A stretch of DNA of 64,000 nt, taken from NCBI GenBank assembly GCA_005408345.1, contig SEMN01000454.1, positions 124,001 to 188,000 of the forward strand, read 5' to 3'. The stretch comes from Macquaria australasica. Its lineage: Eukaryota; Chordata; Actinopteri; Centrarchiformes; Percichthyidae. Under the pieces are notes generated by a model. That model was not told the DNA's origin. It did not search any database and saw only the letters and a list, made by a program, of their open reading frames with translations. The position numbers and the translations under genes were made by a program. Below, piece after piece: positions 45,626 through 58,387 of the stretch. Position 1 is the stretch's first letter. The number at the start of each line of letters is the position of its first letter.

Positions 45626-47818
45626 AGAAAGAGAGAGACTTAGAATGTGTTGAGTGTGTGAGCTTGTGTCTCCCTCAGCAGTGGCACATGCTCACAGCCA
45701 TCTCGCTTCAACAAACTGAATGGGAGTTAGTTACAACACAGACACACAGCATTGGGGAGAAAGCAGTGGGTTGAAACTGATGTTGGCGCAAGTGCTCGCA
45801 TGCTTGTGTGTTTTGTGCAAATTAGATTTGATCCTGATCATGAGCAGCAGAGGATACTTCAGGACAAAGCAGGAGTTCAGTTCACAGCTGCAAACTGAGG
45901 ATTCAGTCAAAAACTCAACATGTCCACTGACATCTTTGTGTCTGCTCAACATGTATATACTCTAAAATACATTTAAAAAATAAAGTTAATCACTTCAATC
46001 ATATAGCAGAAGAAAAACACCATTCAAGTTTACACTTTTAAAGTTGTAATCCTTAAGAGTTTAATCCTGGTTGATTTGGCAACACCTGTGGTTACTGGTG
46101 GTAACGCTAAGAACGTTTTATTAATACCCAGAGTTCCATTAGAAAAGAGTCGTTTGTCAATCATTGTGGGCAGGAAATGGGATTTAAGCAGCTACAGTAC
46201 ATATGTAGGTTCCTATGAATCCCTTGTACATGTAAACACATTTAATGGCTATAGCAAAATAAATGCCATCTAGAAATAGTATCACAAACTGGGTTTAATA
46301 GGATGAAAATATTAAGAATAATAACTTTAAATATAATTAACATTTGAAAAGAAACATAAAAATCAGATATCTATTTGAAAAGATGCAACAGTGAAAATGT
46401 TAAATTGTCAGTTAATCCTGTAATGACAGTGAAAGTCTGTCTGTTTCAAATGAATCATATTATTCATGCAACTGATTAATCAATACATGAAATTAATATG
46501 AATCTTGTTTAGTCTCTCACACTGAGTCTCAAAATCTGATTTGTTTTAAGTGAAAAATCTGCCAGTGATAACTTAATGCTTTCAGTACAAAATATATATT
46601 TTATTTTTATGTATTTATTTTGCATTTTTGTTTTGTTTTTTCATATTTTAATTCAGCCTTCCCTTTTAAGATTTATTGTATAGATTAGATTTATTAGATA
46701 GATTAGATGGCATTGATGTGCGCCACAGTCATAAAGGTGCGTTGTGCCATAAAAAGAGGATAATAGTCCTGTTCTCTGTACCTAATATGACCAATTTGTC
46801 CATGGGTGATTTAAACTCATACACTTTATTGTCCACAGTTAACTGAACTGTAACCAAGACACTTACTGTAAGTCTTCGTTTATGTATATCCCTTTACACG
46901 TAAACATTCCCTTAAGAGCCTACTGGAGGTGCAGCGTTTAGCTTTTGTTAGAAAGTGGCTGGAATATTGGGTAAACATGATGCATCATTTGTTACCATAA
47001 TGTTATATTATTTTTTTGTTTTGCATCTTTTTTCTTAAATCAAGGGCACGGTCCAAAGAAAATATTATTAAAGTTGGGAAGGGTCTTGTGTTTTTAAAAA
47101 GGTTCAGCCCCCAATCATTTTCTCATAGTTAAACATATCTTTTGGTTGATTATCTGTGTTAGTGATAACAGGGTTTACCTGACCTATAAGGGGAACTAAG
47201 AGGAACTCCAAAACCATCTTAGGTACAGACTCAAAAAAAGGAAAAACAAAGACAAGAAGATACAGCTGGGATGAAAGTGTTACAGTGTTTGTGGTATCTC
47301 ATTTAATTGCAAATTCTTAATGTCAAAAGGCAATTTGTTGTTTGATCCGGAATCATTCTTGAACCACAATTAATATCACTTAGCATATCTTCTATTCTTT
47401 CCAAACCAAGAAGATTTAAAAATTCAAGTAACCATTTATATATTCCAATTGAACAAAAATCATTCTCTAAGCAGCTAAAAAGGTTTTTTTGAAGTTCATA
47501 TTAATGCTGAGATGCTATGCCACTTTATACTTTTACTCCACTACATTTCAGAGGACAATATTGTACTTTTCAAGTATTTATTTATGAATATATTTACAGT
47601 TTTTATATATACAGGATTATACATTAAGGTAAAAACAAATACATTATACAACACTTTTTACTCCACCATATTTATTTGACAGTTGTAGTTACTAGTTACT
47701 TTACAGATTAAGAATTTATATACAAAACATGATCATTTTAGAGAATATTGTGCATTACTACAGATGCAACCTTTATTTTCATACCAGAAGTACATTTTGT
47801 CGATTAAATTTATTTTAC
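44621..47818. other. Intergenic with GT microsatellites, no gene
   Basis: (GT)n at 45488-45513 and 45595-45622, a GAGAGA-rich block near 45046-45100, and otherwise AT-rich DNA. No coding exon identified. Confidence 0.55.
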
Positions 47819-48170
47819 TTAAAGGCAGAATGAGTAGGATTTGTCATTGCAGTTAGTAAACACAAAATTCAAAGTTGTCCCCTCCTCTCCTGCTTGTAGC
47901 TTCCTCTCGGATAAGTGCTTATGATCTGGCACCTGGTTGCTATGTTATTATAGAGTCCCGCTCTCACACCCTGCACGCTGTTATTGGCTGGGGCTACACA
48001 CAACTGCCCAAAGGTTGACACCCAGAAATGTCCCAAACACAGCAAAATAAGAAAATACAGGCAGAGGGCAGGGTCTCAGATACAGACACCACCACACCTC
48101 TAGTGGGTCATAAGTGGTGATTGAGATTCTTTTTGTATGAGTCTATACATTGTTTTTTTAGGAAAATCCT
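47819..48170 (+). repeat. TTAA-type miniature element, right end damaged
   Basis: Starts TTAAAGGCAGAATGAGTAGG then ATTTGTC, a recognisable teleost element end. Near 48160 the sequence TAGGAAAATCCTA looks like the start of the mirrored right end but breaks off before a TTAA. Confidence 0.55.
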
Positions 48171-49320
48171 AGGGGGTCAGGACCCCCCCACCCTTCATGG
48201 GAAAAACATGAGTTGTCTCCCTCAATATATCATTGTAAACATAACTACATGATTGTATATAATATAATAATATGCATTGAAAGCACTTGTGCTAATTACT
48301 GACACAAAGCAATGCGTGTCTAAGTTTTAAAAGATTGTGCCCCCCCACCTTCATATGCCTCACAGTGGTTTGGTCCACTGCCTACCATCCCTCAACACTC
48401 ACAAACATTAGCTCTCGGTACAAGGGTGTGTGCCAGTGGTGGCTCACCTCCAGTAAGTAGCTACTTTGGAAAAGTTAACTTAAAACACAGGATGTATCAA
48501 ACACTTCTTTAGTTCTCCCACTTAATAGATTAAAACACATTTACAATTGCAACCAGACTGCATTTTATTTGCTCCACTTTCGCGGTAGTATTTTCATCTA
48601 CCGTCTGAAAGGCACCTACCAATTTACGTAATGTCAGGTAGCTGGCTAATATTACTCTTCTATTCAGTCATTTTTCAGTGCACCGAAATGCCAAATAAGT
48701 AGAAAGACCCCAGTAATATCACAAGGGCTATTTGATAAAATCTTAGACAATATTGAAGTGTTAGTGGAAATGTTTTATAATGATGTCATCAGGCAAAGGC
48801 AACAGATGGTCAGACAGAGAACAGAGTTGAGCACAGAGAGGCAGGGACAGCAGAGACATGGAGTTTCATACCTCCTTTCCACCACACTGGCATCCAAACA
48901 TGACCGTTCCAACGCATTTCGAGAAGAAATGTAATTACCTAACACGTTTTGATTATTATTAACACTGAATGTAAGATGTTAATGTTAGCATTTGTTGTAA
49001 GCTAGCTCACTAGGTCGCTTGCATCGAATACGCTGAGATCAATCACACTGCAGTTAAGGAAATCTATTAAATGAATGATACACAGATTTCTATCTTTACA
49101 GTTATAGTCTTGCGGCTGATGGCAAGGCGGAGGTCACCTGTTGTCTGGGCTTTAGCTGATTGGTGACCTGGCTTACCCCATACAGAACTGGCCCACGAAG
49201 CCCTGGCCACCATGTGCCCCATGAGCCCAAGCAAAGCACTTCCAGTCTGCTTCCATTTTCTGCAGCAAGGCGTCATTTATGTCCACTTAACCTTATACTG
49301 TATCTCATATCCCATACTAT
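48171..49320. other. Intergenic, no gene
   Basis: No identified feature. A small GGGGGTC/GACCCCC palindrome occurs near 48174-48189. Confidence 0.5.
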
Positions 49321-49722
49321 ATCATCATGTACTATATTATATTATACTATACCAGGTTAATGTTACATTGACTTGATTTATATTCTATATTATACTTCTA
49401 CTACATCTCTATATTAATACAGACAAAAACTTAGTTCCATTACTTAATCATATCATATATTAGACTGGTGTTTGCTGTTTGCATAGATTTGTTGACTCTG
49501 CTGCTATTAATCACACCACTGTCAATATACCTGTAATTTTGTCTCCAAATGCTCTTGTTTAGTTTCTATTTTGTATTCTTTTATTTTAGTCTTATATACG
49601 TCTATTATTTATCTATTTTACTTTCTATACGTATCTGTACTTACTTCTGTCATTGTGCTGCTGCAACAACCAAATTTCCCTGCTGGGGATCAGTAAAGGT
49701 TTATCTTATCTTATCTTAAATC
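49321..49722 (+). repeat. LINE 3' UTR and (ATCTT)n tail, copy 1
   Basis: Contains ATTAATACAGACAAAAACTT, AACCAAATTTCCCTGCTGGG, GATCAGTAAAGG and a TTATCTTATCTTATCTTA tail. Similar tails occur at 52158, 53870 and 54135, all in the same orientation. Confidence 0.75.
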
Positions 49723-49949
49723 TAGCTTTAACTAGTGTAGCCTGTCCAGCTACCTGCCACAGTCAGTGGGCAACCTAAATATATCTCAATGGACATCATG
49801 CATGAATGTTTTCTTATTTTTCTCTTATATTTGTTCTTGCAAAAAGCAATAAGGGGAAAATAAGAAAATCCTACGTGGGATTCATGAAACGTGCACTGAT
49901 GCCCAATTCTGTTCTTACCAACCTGAGTATGCTGATGAATTGTATTTGA

Positions 49950-50995
49950 TCTTAAATTGGATGTGTGTGCCAGGCACTTTGTGAATAGCATTGAGAAATG
50001 CCACAGTAAACCCATATAAGGGCAGCAGCTCTTGAAACATAGGGCAGAAGAGGATGATCCCATTTTACTGAAGTGGTTAACAGAGCGTACCATAATGTAC
50101 ACAAGCCCCAAACCACAGAATGAAATTCTGAACATCTTGGCCAATACAGTAATTCGAGGCATCGCAACTGAAATTAGGTCTCTTCCCATTGTACAATTTT
50201 CAGTCATTGTTGATGGTACTCAGGACATTTCTCGTGCTGAACAGGAGAGTGTCCTTGTACCACATGCGTAGTCTGTGCGGAGTCTGTTGGGCTATACAGG
50301 GTGCGTCAATCTGATTACACAGGCTGGCTGCTCAGCCTACCCACTGATCCAGGACTGCCTTTCTTGGGTCCACCAGTTAGGCACCCTCTTTGGCCAGTCA
50401 GGAAAGTTTAAGAGCATAAAACAATTGCCACATCTGATAATACACCTTTGACCACCCTGAAACCACTTTTCCCAACAAGGTGGATTGTGCAGCATTCTGC
50501 TATAATTGCTGTGCTAGGGCAGTATGAGCGGGTACTCGGCATCCTAAAAGATGGCAAAAAGCAGCTTCAACTGCCAGTGGCTTATTTGAGCACTTCAGCG
50601 AAGGCAAGACTGTGTTGGGTCTCACACTTGACTCTGCTATTATTGGAGAGCTCAAATACCTAAACATTTCACTGCAGAAGAAAACTCAGACTGTCTCTGG
50701 TATGCAGGCTGCAGTTGATTGTGTGCAGCCTTCTCTTCAGGAAAAGAGAAATCTTCAGAGCTACCTTGCACTGTATGAGAAAGCTACAACATTGACTCCA
50801 TTGAATCCACTGAGATGACACACTCAAGAGCCTTTGCTGGCAGAGCAGTGGATCACTACAGGGCAGAGTGTTGGATAGTGTGGAGGTTCTGTTTGGTGAC
50901 AACTTTGACCAGGAGAGTGTAAACGTTCTGCAAAAGTTAGAGAGTGCACTCCTCACTTGGGAGTTAGATGATTCTCTCAATTCATTTATTTCACA
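49950..50995 (+). pseudogene. Decayed hAT transposase (ZMYM1/DUF4371-like)
   Basis: Collinear pieces of a ZMYM1-like hAT protein: LKHRAEEDDPILLKWL and NEILNILANTVIRGI, then FSVIVDGTQDISRAEQESV with the catalytic-core DGTQD motif (50032-50270), CVNLITQAGCSAYP and CLSWVHQLGTLFGQSGKFK (about 50305-50410), LFPTRWIVQHSAI and VLGQYERVLG (about 50466-50530), then a C-terminal stretch to about 50995. The middle catalytic section between EQESV and CVNLIT is deleted, and several stops and frameshifts occur. No terminal repeats were found. It is unrelated in detail to the hAT at 24136-27315. Confidence 0.65.
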
Positions 50996-52150
50996 ACAAA
51001 TACCATTATTATTACTATTGGATTGTTGTTATTACTATGAATATAATTATTTAAAAAGCTTGCTGGTACAATCCTTAAGTTACTTATCAGTGATCTAGTA
51101 TACAGTATATAGTAGTAATTAGGGTTTCCTCTAGGTCTATATACATTTAATAGATTATTAAATGTTACAGTACAGTACTTTTGGTGGCACCTTTAATATC
51201 CCCTTCAGGAATTGCTCTTGAGAAATGTTGATGTTTGTTATTCATTCTTTTACCATAATCGGTCATCTCAACCGTTTGGTAGATGCTCATAATTTAAAAA
51301 AACAAAAGTGTGGTCAGTTAAAAAAAAAGAATTAGTTGTTAGTGTCCAAAGGAGCTAATAAATGAAAAAAAATACTTTCTTTTTTTTTAAGTTTTATTGA
51401 TACGAATTGTTAAAGGGTTAAATATATGCAATACAAAATGTCTTTTCATACATACAATTTCCAAACAGAAACTTTATTTTGGAATGAACCTCTAACAATG
51501 CTTAATGTAACACATCTTCACATTTTCTTACACTTCTCATAAACAAGGATTTTTCAACCTTAGCTGTGTAAGATAGTGGTATGATAATGAGGTACATTTG
51601 TGTTATATAAGAGCATTCTATGAGTTGTTGTTTTCCTGCTGATTGTCGACAAGCTCCTTTACTCACTTCCCCCCTCTGTTGGCCAATCAGCAGCAGAACT
51701 GATGCAGGTGACCTCTGGGATTTGACCTGGATGCATTAAGGTATGTTGTTCACTTCATTTTATTTCACCGCTGGACACTGAAACCTTCACAGTGGCAGAC
51801 AGCATGGCGGCAGCTCTCATACTCACTCTGTAATGCGCTGAGAGTTTTACAAACTCCCCTCGCCTCGGTGCAGGTGCCATCTGTCTCATTGTGAATCAGA
51901 AATGGATTCAGTAGGAGCAGAAGTTTGGAAGAAACTGTCAGCTCAGAATGTAGGTCAGCAGGTTCCCACACCAGCTCCGCTCTGCTGTCCAGAAACTTCA
52001 GCTCTGTGGCTTTTTCTGAGGAACCTGCAGACTTTCCGCTCAGATGAGGAGAAAACTTTAGAGCCCCTTGTCAGTTACTGTTTTCAGTGTTTAGTTGATA
52101 CTCTTGTTTTTGGGCTCATATTCGATTTTCTTTCCATTGCTGAATTCATT
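50996..52150. other. Intergenic, no gene
   Basis: AT-rich DNA, then a GC-richer block (51770-52140) leading into the LINE tail at 52158; that block may be the body of the same short retroposon. No clear protein. Confidence 0.45.
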
Positions 52151-52154
52151 TAGT

Positions 52155-52212
52155 TTGGCTGCTGCAGCAAAATCTCCCCACAGGGATCAATACACATTTA
52201 TCTTATCTTTAA
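52155..52212 (+). repeat. LINE 3' tail, copy 2
   Basis: GGCTGCTGCAGCAAAATCTC, CCCACAGGGATCAATACA and a TTTATCTTATCTT tail. Confidence 0.65.
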
Positions 52213-52253
52213 GTATCCAAAATTAGACTGATGACTTGTCTTACTCAATGCTA

Positions 52254-52291
<38 letters not shown>

Positions 52292-52362
52292 TTGTATGTG
52301 TGTGTATGTGTGTGTGTGTGTACGCACGCGTGTGTGTACGGGCGTGTGTGTGTGTGTGTGTG
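52254..52362. repeat. (GT)n compound microsatellite
   Basis: Long GT run interrupted by TATTTGTAT and TACGCACGCG blocks. Confidence 0.95.
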
Positions 52363-53275
52363 TCTGGCAGCCAGGAGCCACACTGCACACAGCTGGTGGC
52401 GCGGCTGCAACGTCTCGTCCTAGCAGGGTGTATTCTTAGCTCCCTAAAACCCAATAAGTGAAATGAGATTAGACGACACACACACGCATACACACACATA
52501 ACCCAAACCTCAACCACCACCACCACCACCCACACATGAACACACACACACACAAACTTAAGACTGAGCCCATGTGTGAAGAGCGGCTGCTGCTGAAGTC
52601 TCCCGTCTGTACGTTTTTTCTTGGTCTTCCACATCTGCACGTTGTGACTGAAACCAGCTCTGATGTCACACGTTAACAGACATGTTCATTGTCCTTAACC
52701 ACTTTAACCACTTTATTTCGCTCTTTTCTAGCTTTAAGGTTGGAAAAATACTCTTGTTCCACACTATCTGACAGTATAACATACTGTATCTTCTGTATCA
52801 GTTTGTTCCAGGTCTTCATTTAAGCTATATAATGTTGACATTGAGATATGGAATATTCGAACCCATTTTTTTAAATGGCTGCACCATTCCATTTAGACGT
52901 CTTGTGCATCATTTTGTACACATTTTCTCCTAAATTCAGCCTGACATAGTTGGTATCTTTGGGGATTTTTCTCCACTAGAATTCACTAGAATTTAAAAGT
53001 TATGTGGGTTTGAACAAAGTTTGTACTGACTCGCCACCACGTAAGTGTGGTTAACAGCAGTAATATGTCTGTTTTTGTGGGTTTTGTTTTGCTTTGTTTT
53101 GTTTGTTTCTCTTAATTCGTGACCTTTTTTTTTTTTGCATCTTATGAATTTGCTTGTTTCCATTCATGCATACATATTATTGGATTTTGTTATGTATTTA
53201 CTTTAATTGTGAGGTGTCATAATTGCATCAGTAATTAAGACAGCCCTAATGCTCATATTATACTATACTATGCTT
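52363..53275. other. Intergenic, no gene
   Basis: Includes a CA-rich stretch (52476-52556). Nothing coding. Confidence 0.5.
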
Positions 53276-53938
53276 GCTATGTATCTATGTACTAAGCAGC
53301 GGCAATGTACACACATACTAAATATTTAATTATATTATATTTTATAATCTATATTACATTCTACTATACTATGTTTTACTATATTATTTCATTATACACT
53401 ATATTATATCATCCCTCTATTAATACAGACTTTGTTATATATTATTTCTTATCATTATATTATATTCTGTTGCACACTGTTATGGTAGTTTTTATCATAT
53501 TACTCTTACACTTACAATACATTATATATACAATATAATTGAATCGATGTAATATAATATCTAATATATGATCTCTATCATACTACACTACATATGGTGT
53601 CTAGTATACTATACCTTGCTGACTTGCTGCTATACTTAACACACCACTACGTCACTTTGTTTAGAGACGGTACTGCACTATTTGTTTAGGGTGCAATATT
53701 GGTCCTGGGTATTGTATGTATATTACTTGCCTTGTAATTTTGACTTAATTGATCTTATATAGTTTTTTATTTTTATTTCTATTCTATTTTTCATTCTTAT
53801 TTTAATTTATTTTTTTATTTCTTACTTTGTTTCCATGTATATATACTTGTTCAGCTGTCTTTGTGCTTCTGCAACACCCAAATTTCCCCTCTTGGGATCA
53901 ATAAAGACTTATCTTTTATTATCTTATCTTATGTGTTT
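53276..53938 (+). repeat. LINE 3' UTR and tail, copy 3
   Basis: AT-rich body similar to 49321-49722 (CTCTATTAATACAGAC), then CAACACCCAAATTTCCCCTC, TTGGGATCAATAAAG and a TTATTATCTTATCTTA tail. Confidence 0.7.
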
Positions 53939-54094
53939 ACTATATTCATTGAATACATACTAATATGAGTAGAGAGACAAATATATATAAACATATATAT
54001 GTATTTTATATACACACACATGCATGCACACTGGTTTAAGGCAAAGCATAGCTGTCTAACTTTGATTTGATATATTTTTTCTACTAATCAGTAT

Positions 54095-54195
54095 CATCTT
54101 CTTGTCTTCCCTTCTGGTCTTCTTCTTCTTGTGCTGTTATAATATTAATTTCCCCCCTGGGATCAATAAAGTTTGATCTCGTCTTGTCTTATTTA
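54095..54195 (+). repeat. LINE 3' tail, copy 4
   Basis: TTAATTTCCCCCCTGGGATC, AATAAAGTTTGATC and a TCGTCTTGTCTTA tail. Confidence 0.6.
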
Positions 54196-55017
54196 TAGTA
54201 TATTTATGTATGCCCTGTATGTCTGTATTTCTGTATGTATGTAGGTGCAATATTTCTTTCACGCTATTCAGTATCTGCTTGTTTTATTATGTCATTCAAA
54301 CTACTGTTTCTTATACTGAATGAACATTCAAACCAAATCCAATGCCATGTTTCATATGGCAGCAGCATGTTAAATCATACCCTACATGTTTATTTATACA
54401 TGTTTCCCCATAATTCAGTCAGACATATTTTGTATATTTGGAAACGTTGGAATTCTCACTGGAGTTAAAAATAAAGTCCTGTAGGTTTGAAAAAGTCATT
54501 TGTAGTGATAGACCCAGGCAGCATTGATTCCTGTACAATAAATAAGGTCCATATGTTTTTTTGTCATTTAAATTTTTGTTATGTAATAATAAAATATCAT
54601 CTTGCAGTCTTCTTCTTAGCCAGGATCAGGTGAGTCATCCAGAGTCCTCAGTGGTATTACATGAGGCCAGCGTTTCTACCTCACCTTATTATCCTCCTAC
54701 AACGTTTTCATCAATCAACAGTGTGTAGCTGACATTTGTCATATTATTAAGATTTGCTGGTTTCAAATGCAGACATTTTGCAGCCAAGCTTTAAATAACC
54801 TGTTGACCGCAGAATATTTGGTTGAGTGTGTGACACCTAGAGTGAGGTGCTGCCAAGAAGTGTGTGCGGTTTGAGGAGTGTGTGTACGTGTGTGAGTGAA
54901 AGACAGCGTGTTTATGTGTGTGTTGGAGAGGAGTGGAGTGTGGCTGGGGAGGGCATTAGTGAATGGCTGTTCTATTGCATCCTCCCAAGAGACCTCCAAA
55001 ACACACACATTGTCCCG

Positions 55018-55058
<41 letters not shown>

Positions 55059-55150
55059 CCTTAGCATAGCACTAAACCCGCCTCCTTCATCCCCAAAAAC
55101 TCCCATCTCGCTGCCATACCTCTATATCCTCGCACCGCCCCTCAACTAAA
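54196..55150. other. Intergenic DNA just upstream of wnt4
   Basis: No gene. A (CA)n microsatellite lies at 55021-55056. Open frames here are repeat artefacts. Confidence 0.55.
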
Positions 55151-55169
55151 GTCAGCACACACACTCTCT

Positions 55170-55710
55170 CCTCTGACAGACGCATAGAGAGACGGCGGTG
55201 TGTAAGCAGGAGCCGTGCGTATTTACGCTTAGAGTGCATGTGTCGGAGTAGAGTTGTAGAGACCGCGGCGCGCTGACAGGAGAGCTCCGCTTGTCTGAGA
55301 GCGGGACCCGGCAGCGGGTGATAAGTCTTCAGAGAGGAGGAAGAACCGCTTTAGAACTCGTTCATTACCGGCTAGCGTTAATGCGCAGCTGAGAAGGTAA
55401 GCAAACAAGTTGATTAAGAAGAAGGGTCCGATTCAGCCCAAGCGGCTTCAGAGTTTTGATCGTATTTTCAGCATCCCTCTTTTCCCCTTCTCCCCGTCCC
55501 TTCGGAGTCTGGAGTGGCAGGGGAGGGACGGGAGAACCGGGCGGACGGACCGTAAAGCTGCGCGCCTCCCCGGTGGATGATCTACTAGATGCGGAACGAT
55601 GGATTAACAGCCCTCTCCGGACCCTGCAGCTGCTTCTTTTTCACCGCCGACCCCCTGTCCACCTCGGGATTATTTCAACTCTCACCGACCTCCCCGACCT
55701 CCCTCTCGAG
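55170..55710 (+). promoter_or_regulatory. wnt4: CpG-rich promoter / 5' UTR region of wnt4
   Basis: Unlike its surroundings, this stretch is GC-rich with many CpG pairs (GACCGCGGCGCGCTGAC near 55260, CGGGACGGGAGAACCGGGCG near 55525). It ends at the wnt4 start codon. No TATA box is evident, as expected for a CpG-type promoter. GAAG|GTAAGC near 55396 is a good donor-like site, so an upstream non-coding exon is possible. The start site itself cannot be placed from sequence. Confidence 0.65.
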
Positions 55711-55787
55711 ATGACCGAGGAATATGTTTTGCGGTGCGTCCTGATGCTCTGCTGCGCGCTCCTCTCGGCCAACGCCAGTAACTGGCT
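55711..55787 (+). CDS. wnt4: wnt4 exon 1 (signal peptide), partial gene
   Basis: Wnt4 is a secreted, lipid-modified signalling protein that binds Frizzled receptors and acts in kidney, gonad and neural development. Only exon 1 lies in the window: 25 codons plus two bases, starting MTEEYVLRCV, with a hydrophobic signal peptide core (VLMLCCALLSANA). It ends ASNW-CT just before the donor GTAAGT at 55788, in phase 2. ASNWL followed by an intron is characteristic of vertebrate Wnt4, where the next exon begins with the codons for YLAKLSS. The ATG has G at -3. The frame is open upstream to an ATG at 55456, but the family start is clearly here. Exon 2 is not within the remaining 8.2 kb. Teleosts have wnt4a and wnt4b; this looks more like wnt4a, but 25 residues do not settle it. 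Confidence 0.8.
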
Positions 55788-58380
55788 GTAAGTTGGACAC
55801 CACATTTCTAATCCTGATTTTAGAAAGTGGACCACATCTTTTTACATTCACTGTTATCATTCACCTGACCTCCGCCTAGTCCTCCTCATCTTCACATATC
55901 CACTCATCTTCTTCTGTCCTCTTTCCCTCCAGCTCAGTGGCCGCTCTTGTTAATTGTTAACCATCACACTAACGCACACTCTCTCTCTTAGACTTAATAA
56001 CTTACAAACACCGCTACACCCCCCTGCAAAGACCTTTCTTGTCAGATGTGATTTTTAACAGGTCTCCTCTGCCTATTTTTTACCCTGATAACCCTCAACC
56101 CCATTTCTTCATATGGACCCCATATCCGAAAATTTTGGAAATGATGTAATCAAGACGTATAGAAAGAATTAAGATTTTTTTTTTATTACAACCATACAAC
56201 TTAATGTGTTAATTTTCTTGTAAATTGCAAGAAAATAAATGTGAAACTGAATAATTCTTCACTTTGGAAACCCTTCAAGAAACTGTAAGGAGTTCAAAGA
56301 CCAATTAAACCTCTGACCAGCATCCTTAAAAACATGTTTTATAGTACTAAATTCGGATTTTCTCATCACCAACAGCCTATTACAGGTCAAGAGAAAGACA
56401 GACACTGATGCTGTTAATATTAGGCAGATGAGGGTCAGTTCAGCTGCATTTGAGCTTAAGAATTTATTCGACAAACATTCTATTATGAGATTAAGAGATA
56501 AATATCCCAGTAAATGATCAGTGCCTGACTACCACACGAATATTACAGTGACACTAAAATACAGAAAGTACATAAATAAATAAAATAGAATAACACCACT
56601 ATTAGTTTACTATTAAATTCTGCAGGCGGACACTAATAGTAAAAATACAGGGATATCTCAGGAGATAAGGGAAAAATGAAAAGTTCAACAATGTCACTAT
56701 AAGCTCACAGGCAAATGCCAGCCCATAATGGAATATTTTATTATTCATTTATGTATTAAATGTGGGAGGATGTTAGAACAGTGAGACTACATGGGCTCTA
56801 AATCCCTGTTGAGGATAACACACAGTGTGACTGTGTGTACTTGAATTGCACAGTGCCACCTCTTCCTGGGGCCGGTCGGTTGGGTCGCATGTGTGTGCCT
56901 GCTCTCCCGGCAGCCTGTGGGAGGTGGTTAGGTGGGTTTCTGCATTCCTCCGCAGGCTCCGCTCCATTTTCTGCTGCCATTCATTCCTCTTAGCTTCAGC
57001 AAATTTACAAGCAGCACTTATCATTTAGGGACGACCTTCCTGTTCTCTTGCAGAGAATCAAGGCTCTGGTGGTAAGAATTATAGGCCTACCTGACATTGA
57101 TAGTTATTATTATATGACACAATTCCCTACTCTTACAATCTTCCTATAGGGACTTAAATTGTGTCTTCTGTGCCAAATAGTGACTGAATACTGACTTTCA
57201 TATTTGTATTTTTATTTCACTTAATTTCACTGTATTAATGCCTTGTAAGATTTATAATAGAATCATTACAGCCTTGTGTGTTTACATCAGAATAGCACTG
57301 CAGACGGCCTAACTGATATCGTTGACAGATTCATCAGAATAAATCAAATTACAGCTTGCCAAACAGCACTCCCTACCTTGAACTCTGTCACTGAGTGCAG
57401 GGTAATTGTGCAGTTCGGGGCTGAAGGCGTGGTGACAGCAGCACAGAGCAGGCATGTACAGACAGGTTGCCGAGCTGCCAGTCCACTCAACGGGATTACA
57501 GTGTTCTGTGTGGGGCTGTATGGACTGTATCTCAGTCCTCAACACCTCAACAAACCCTCAAGCTTCGGTTTCACTTCACACAGCAGTAGGTACATTCAGG
57601 GTCAAAGGATGGGAAACAATTAGGAGGGAGATTATTACTGTTAGCGAAGACCTTAAAACATGCAGCAACTAACCTCACTACTGTACGTACCGAGCAGTTT
57701 ACCACAACAGCACTTGATTGGACAGGGCATCAGGACTGTTCATTAAAATTGTTAGTAACATATGTGAGAGGTTAATTTGGCTGTCATATCATGATTTCAT
57801 TTTGTATTTGGGCTTACATACAGTGGAGGAGGGGCGAGACAAATACCACAAAGACCAACCGTCACATCCTGCATGTGCAAGTGCTGAACAACAAAATCTC
57901 ATGAACCCACGTAGACCGGCGGGTCCGTCCTCTCTCCGTACGTGCTTCAGCCTTCCCTTCATCCAGAGCAAGGGCCAGAGCAAGTACTCTACCTTGTTCC
58001 GACATTTTTACATTCAGTATTTGTTGATAACACAAACTATCTGCGAAATTAGGTATTTGCAACACTTCCGCGGATATTCCATATCATAGCAACCAAAGAG
58101 TCTCAGCTGAAAAAAACGCTGTGTTTCCAATGTGCTCTCAAGCGCTCTCAGCTGGGCCTTTTCAGAAGAACACCTGGCGGTGGGAAAAAAAAACTTTGGT
58201 GGACACACCCTTAAGCGTTTTGCATGCTGCTCATGAATGCCTCGAGTTGAAAAAACTTCAACTGAGAGCAGAAAAGCGGTCTACGTCATTTGCGTTTTTT
58301 TCCCATTGTCCCTTCAGATTAATTGAGAGGTGGGCCTTCTGTGGTGGTGAGATCTGTGAGTTTACTTCCCAGTAAAATCA
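55788..58380 (+). other. wnt4: wnt4 intron 1, proximal part
   Basis: Begins GTAAGTTGG. No coding exon found. The short frames in this part have no family motifs. Confidence 0.6.
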
Positions 58381-58387
58381 CGGTTAA

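Noticed and set aside
55456..55710. Treating the upstream extension as part of the wnt4 protein
   Set aside because: Wnt4 proteins begin with a signal peptide that matches the ATG at 55711; the extension has no similarity that I recognise.
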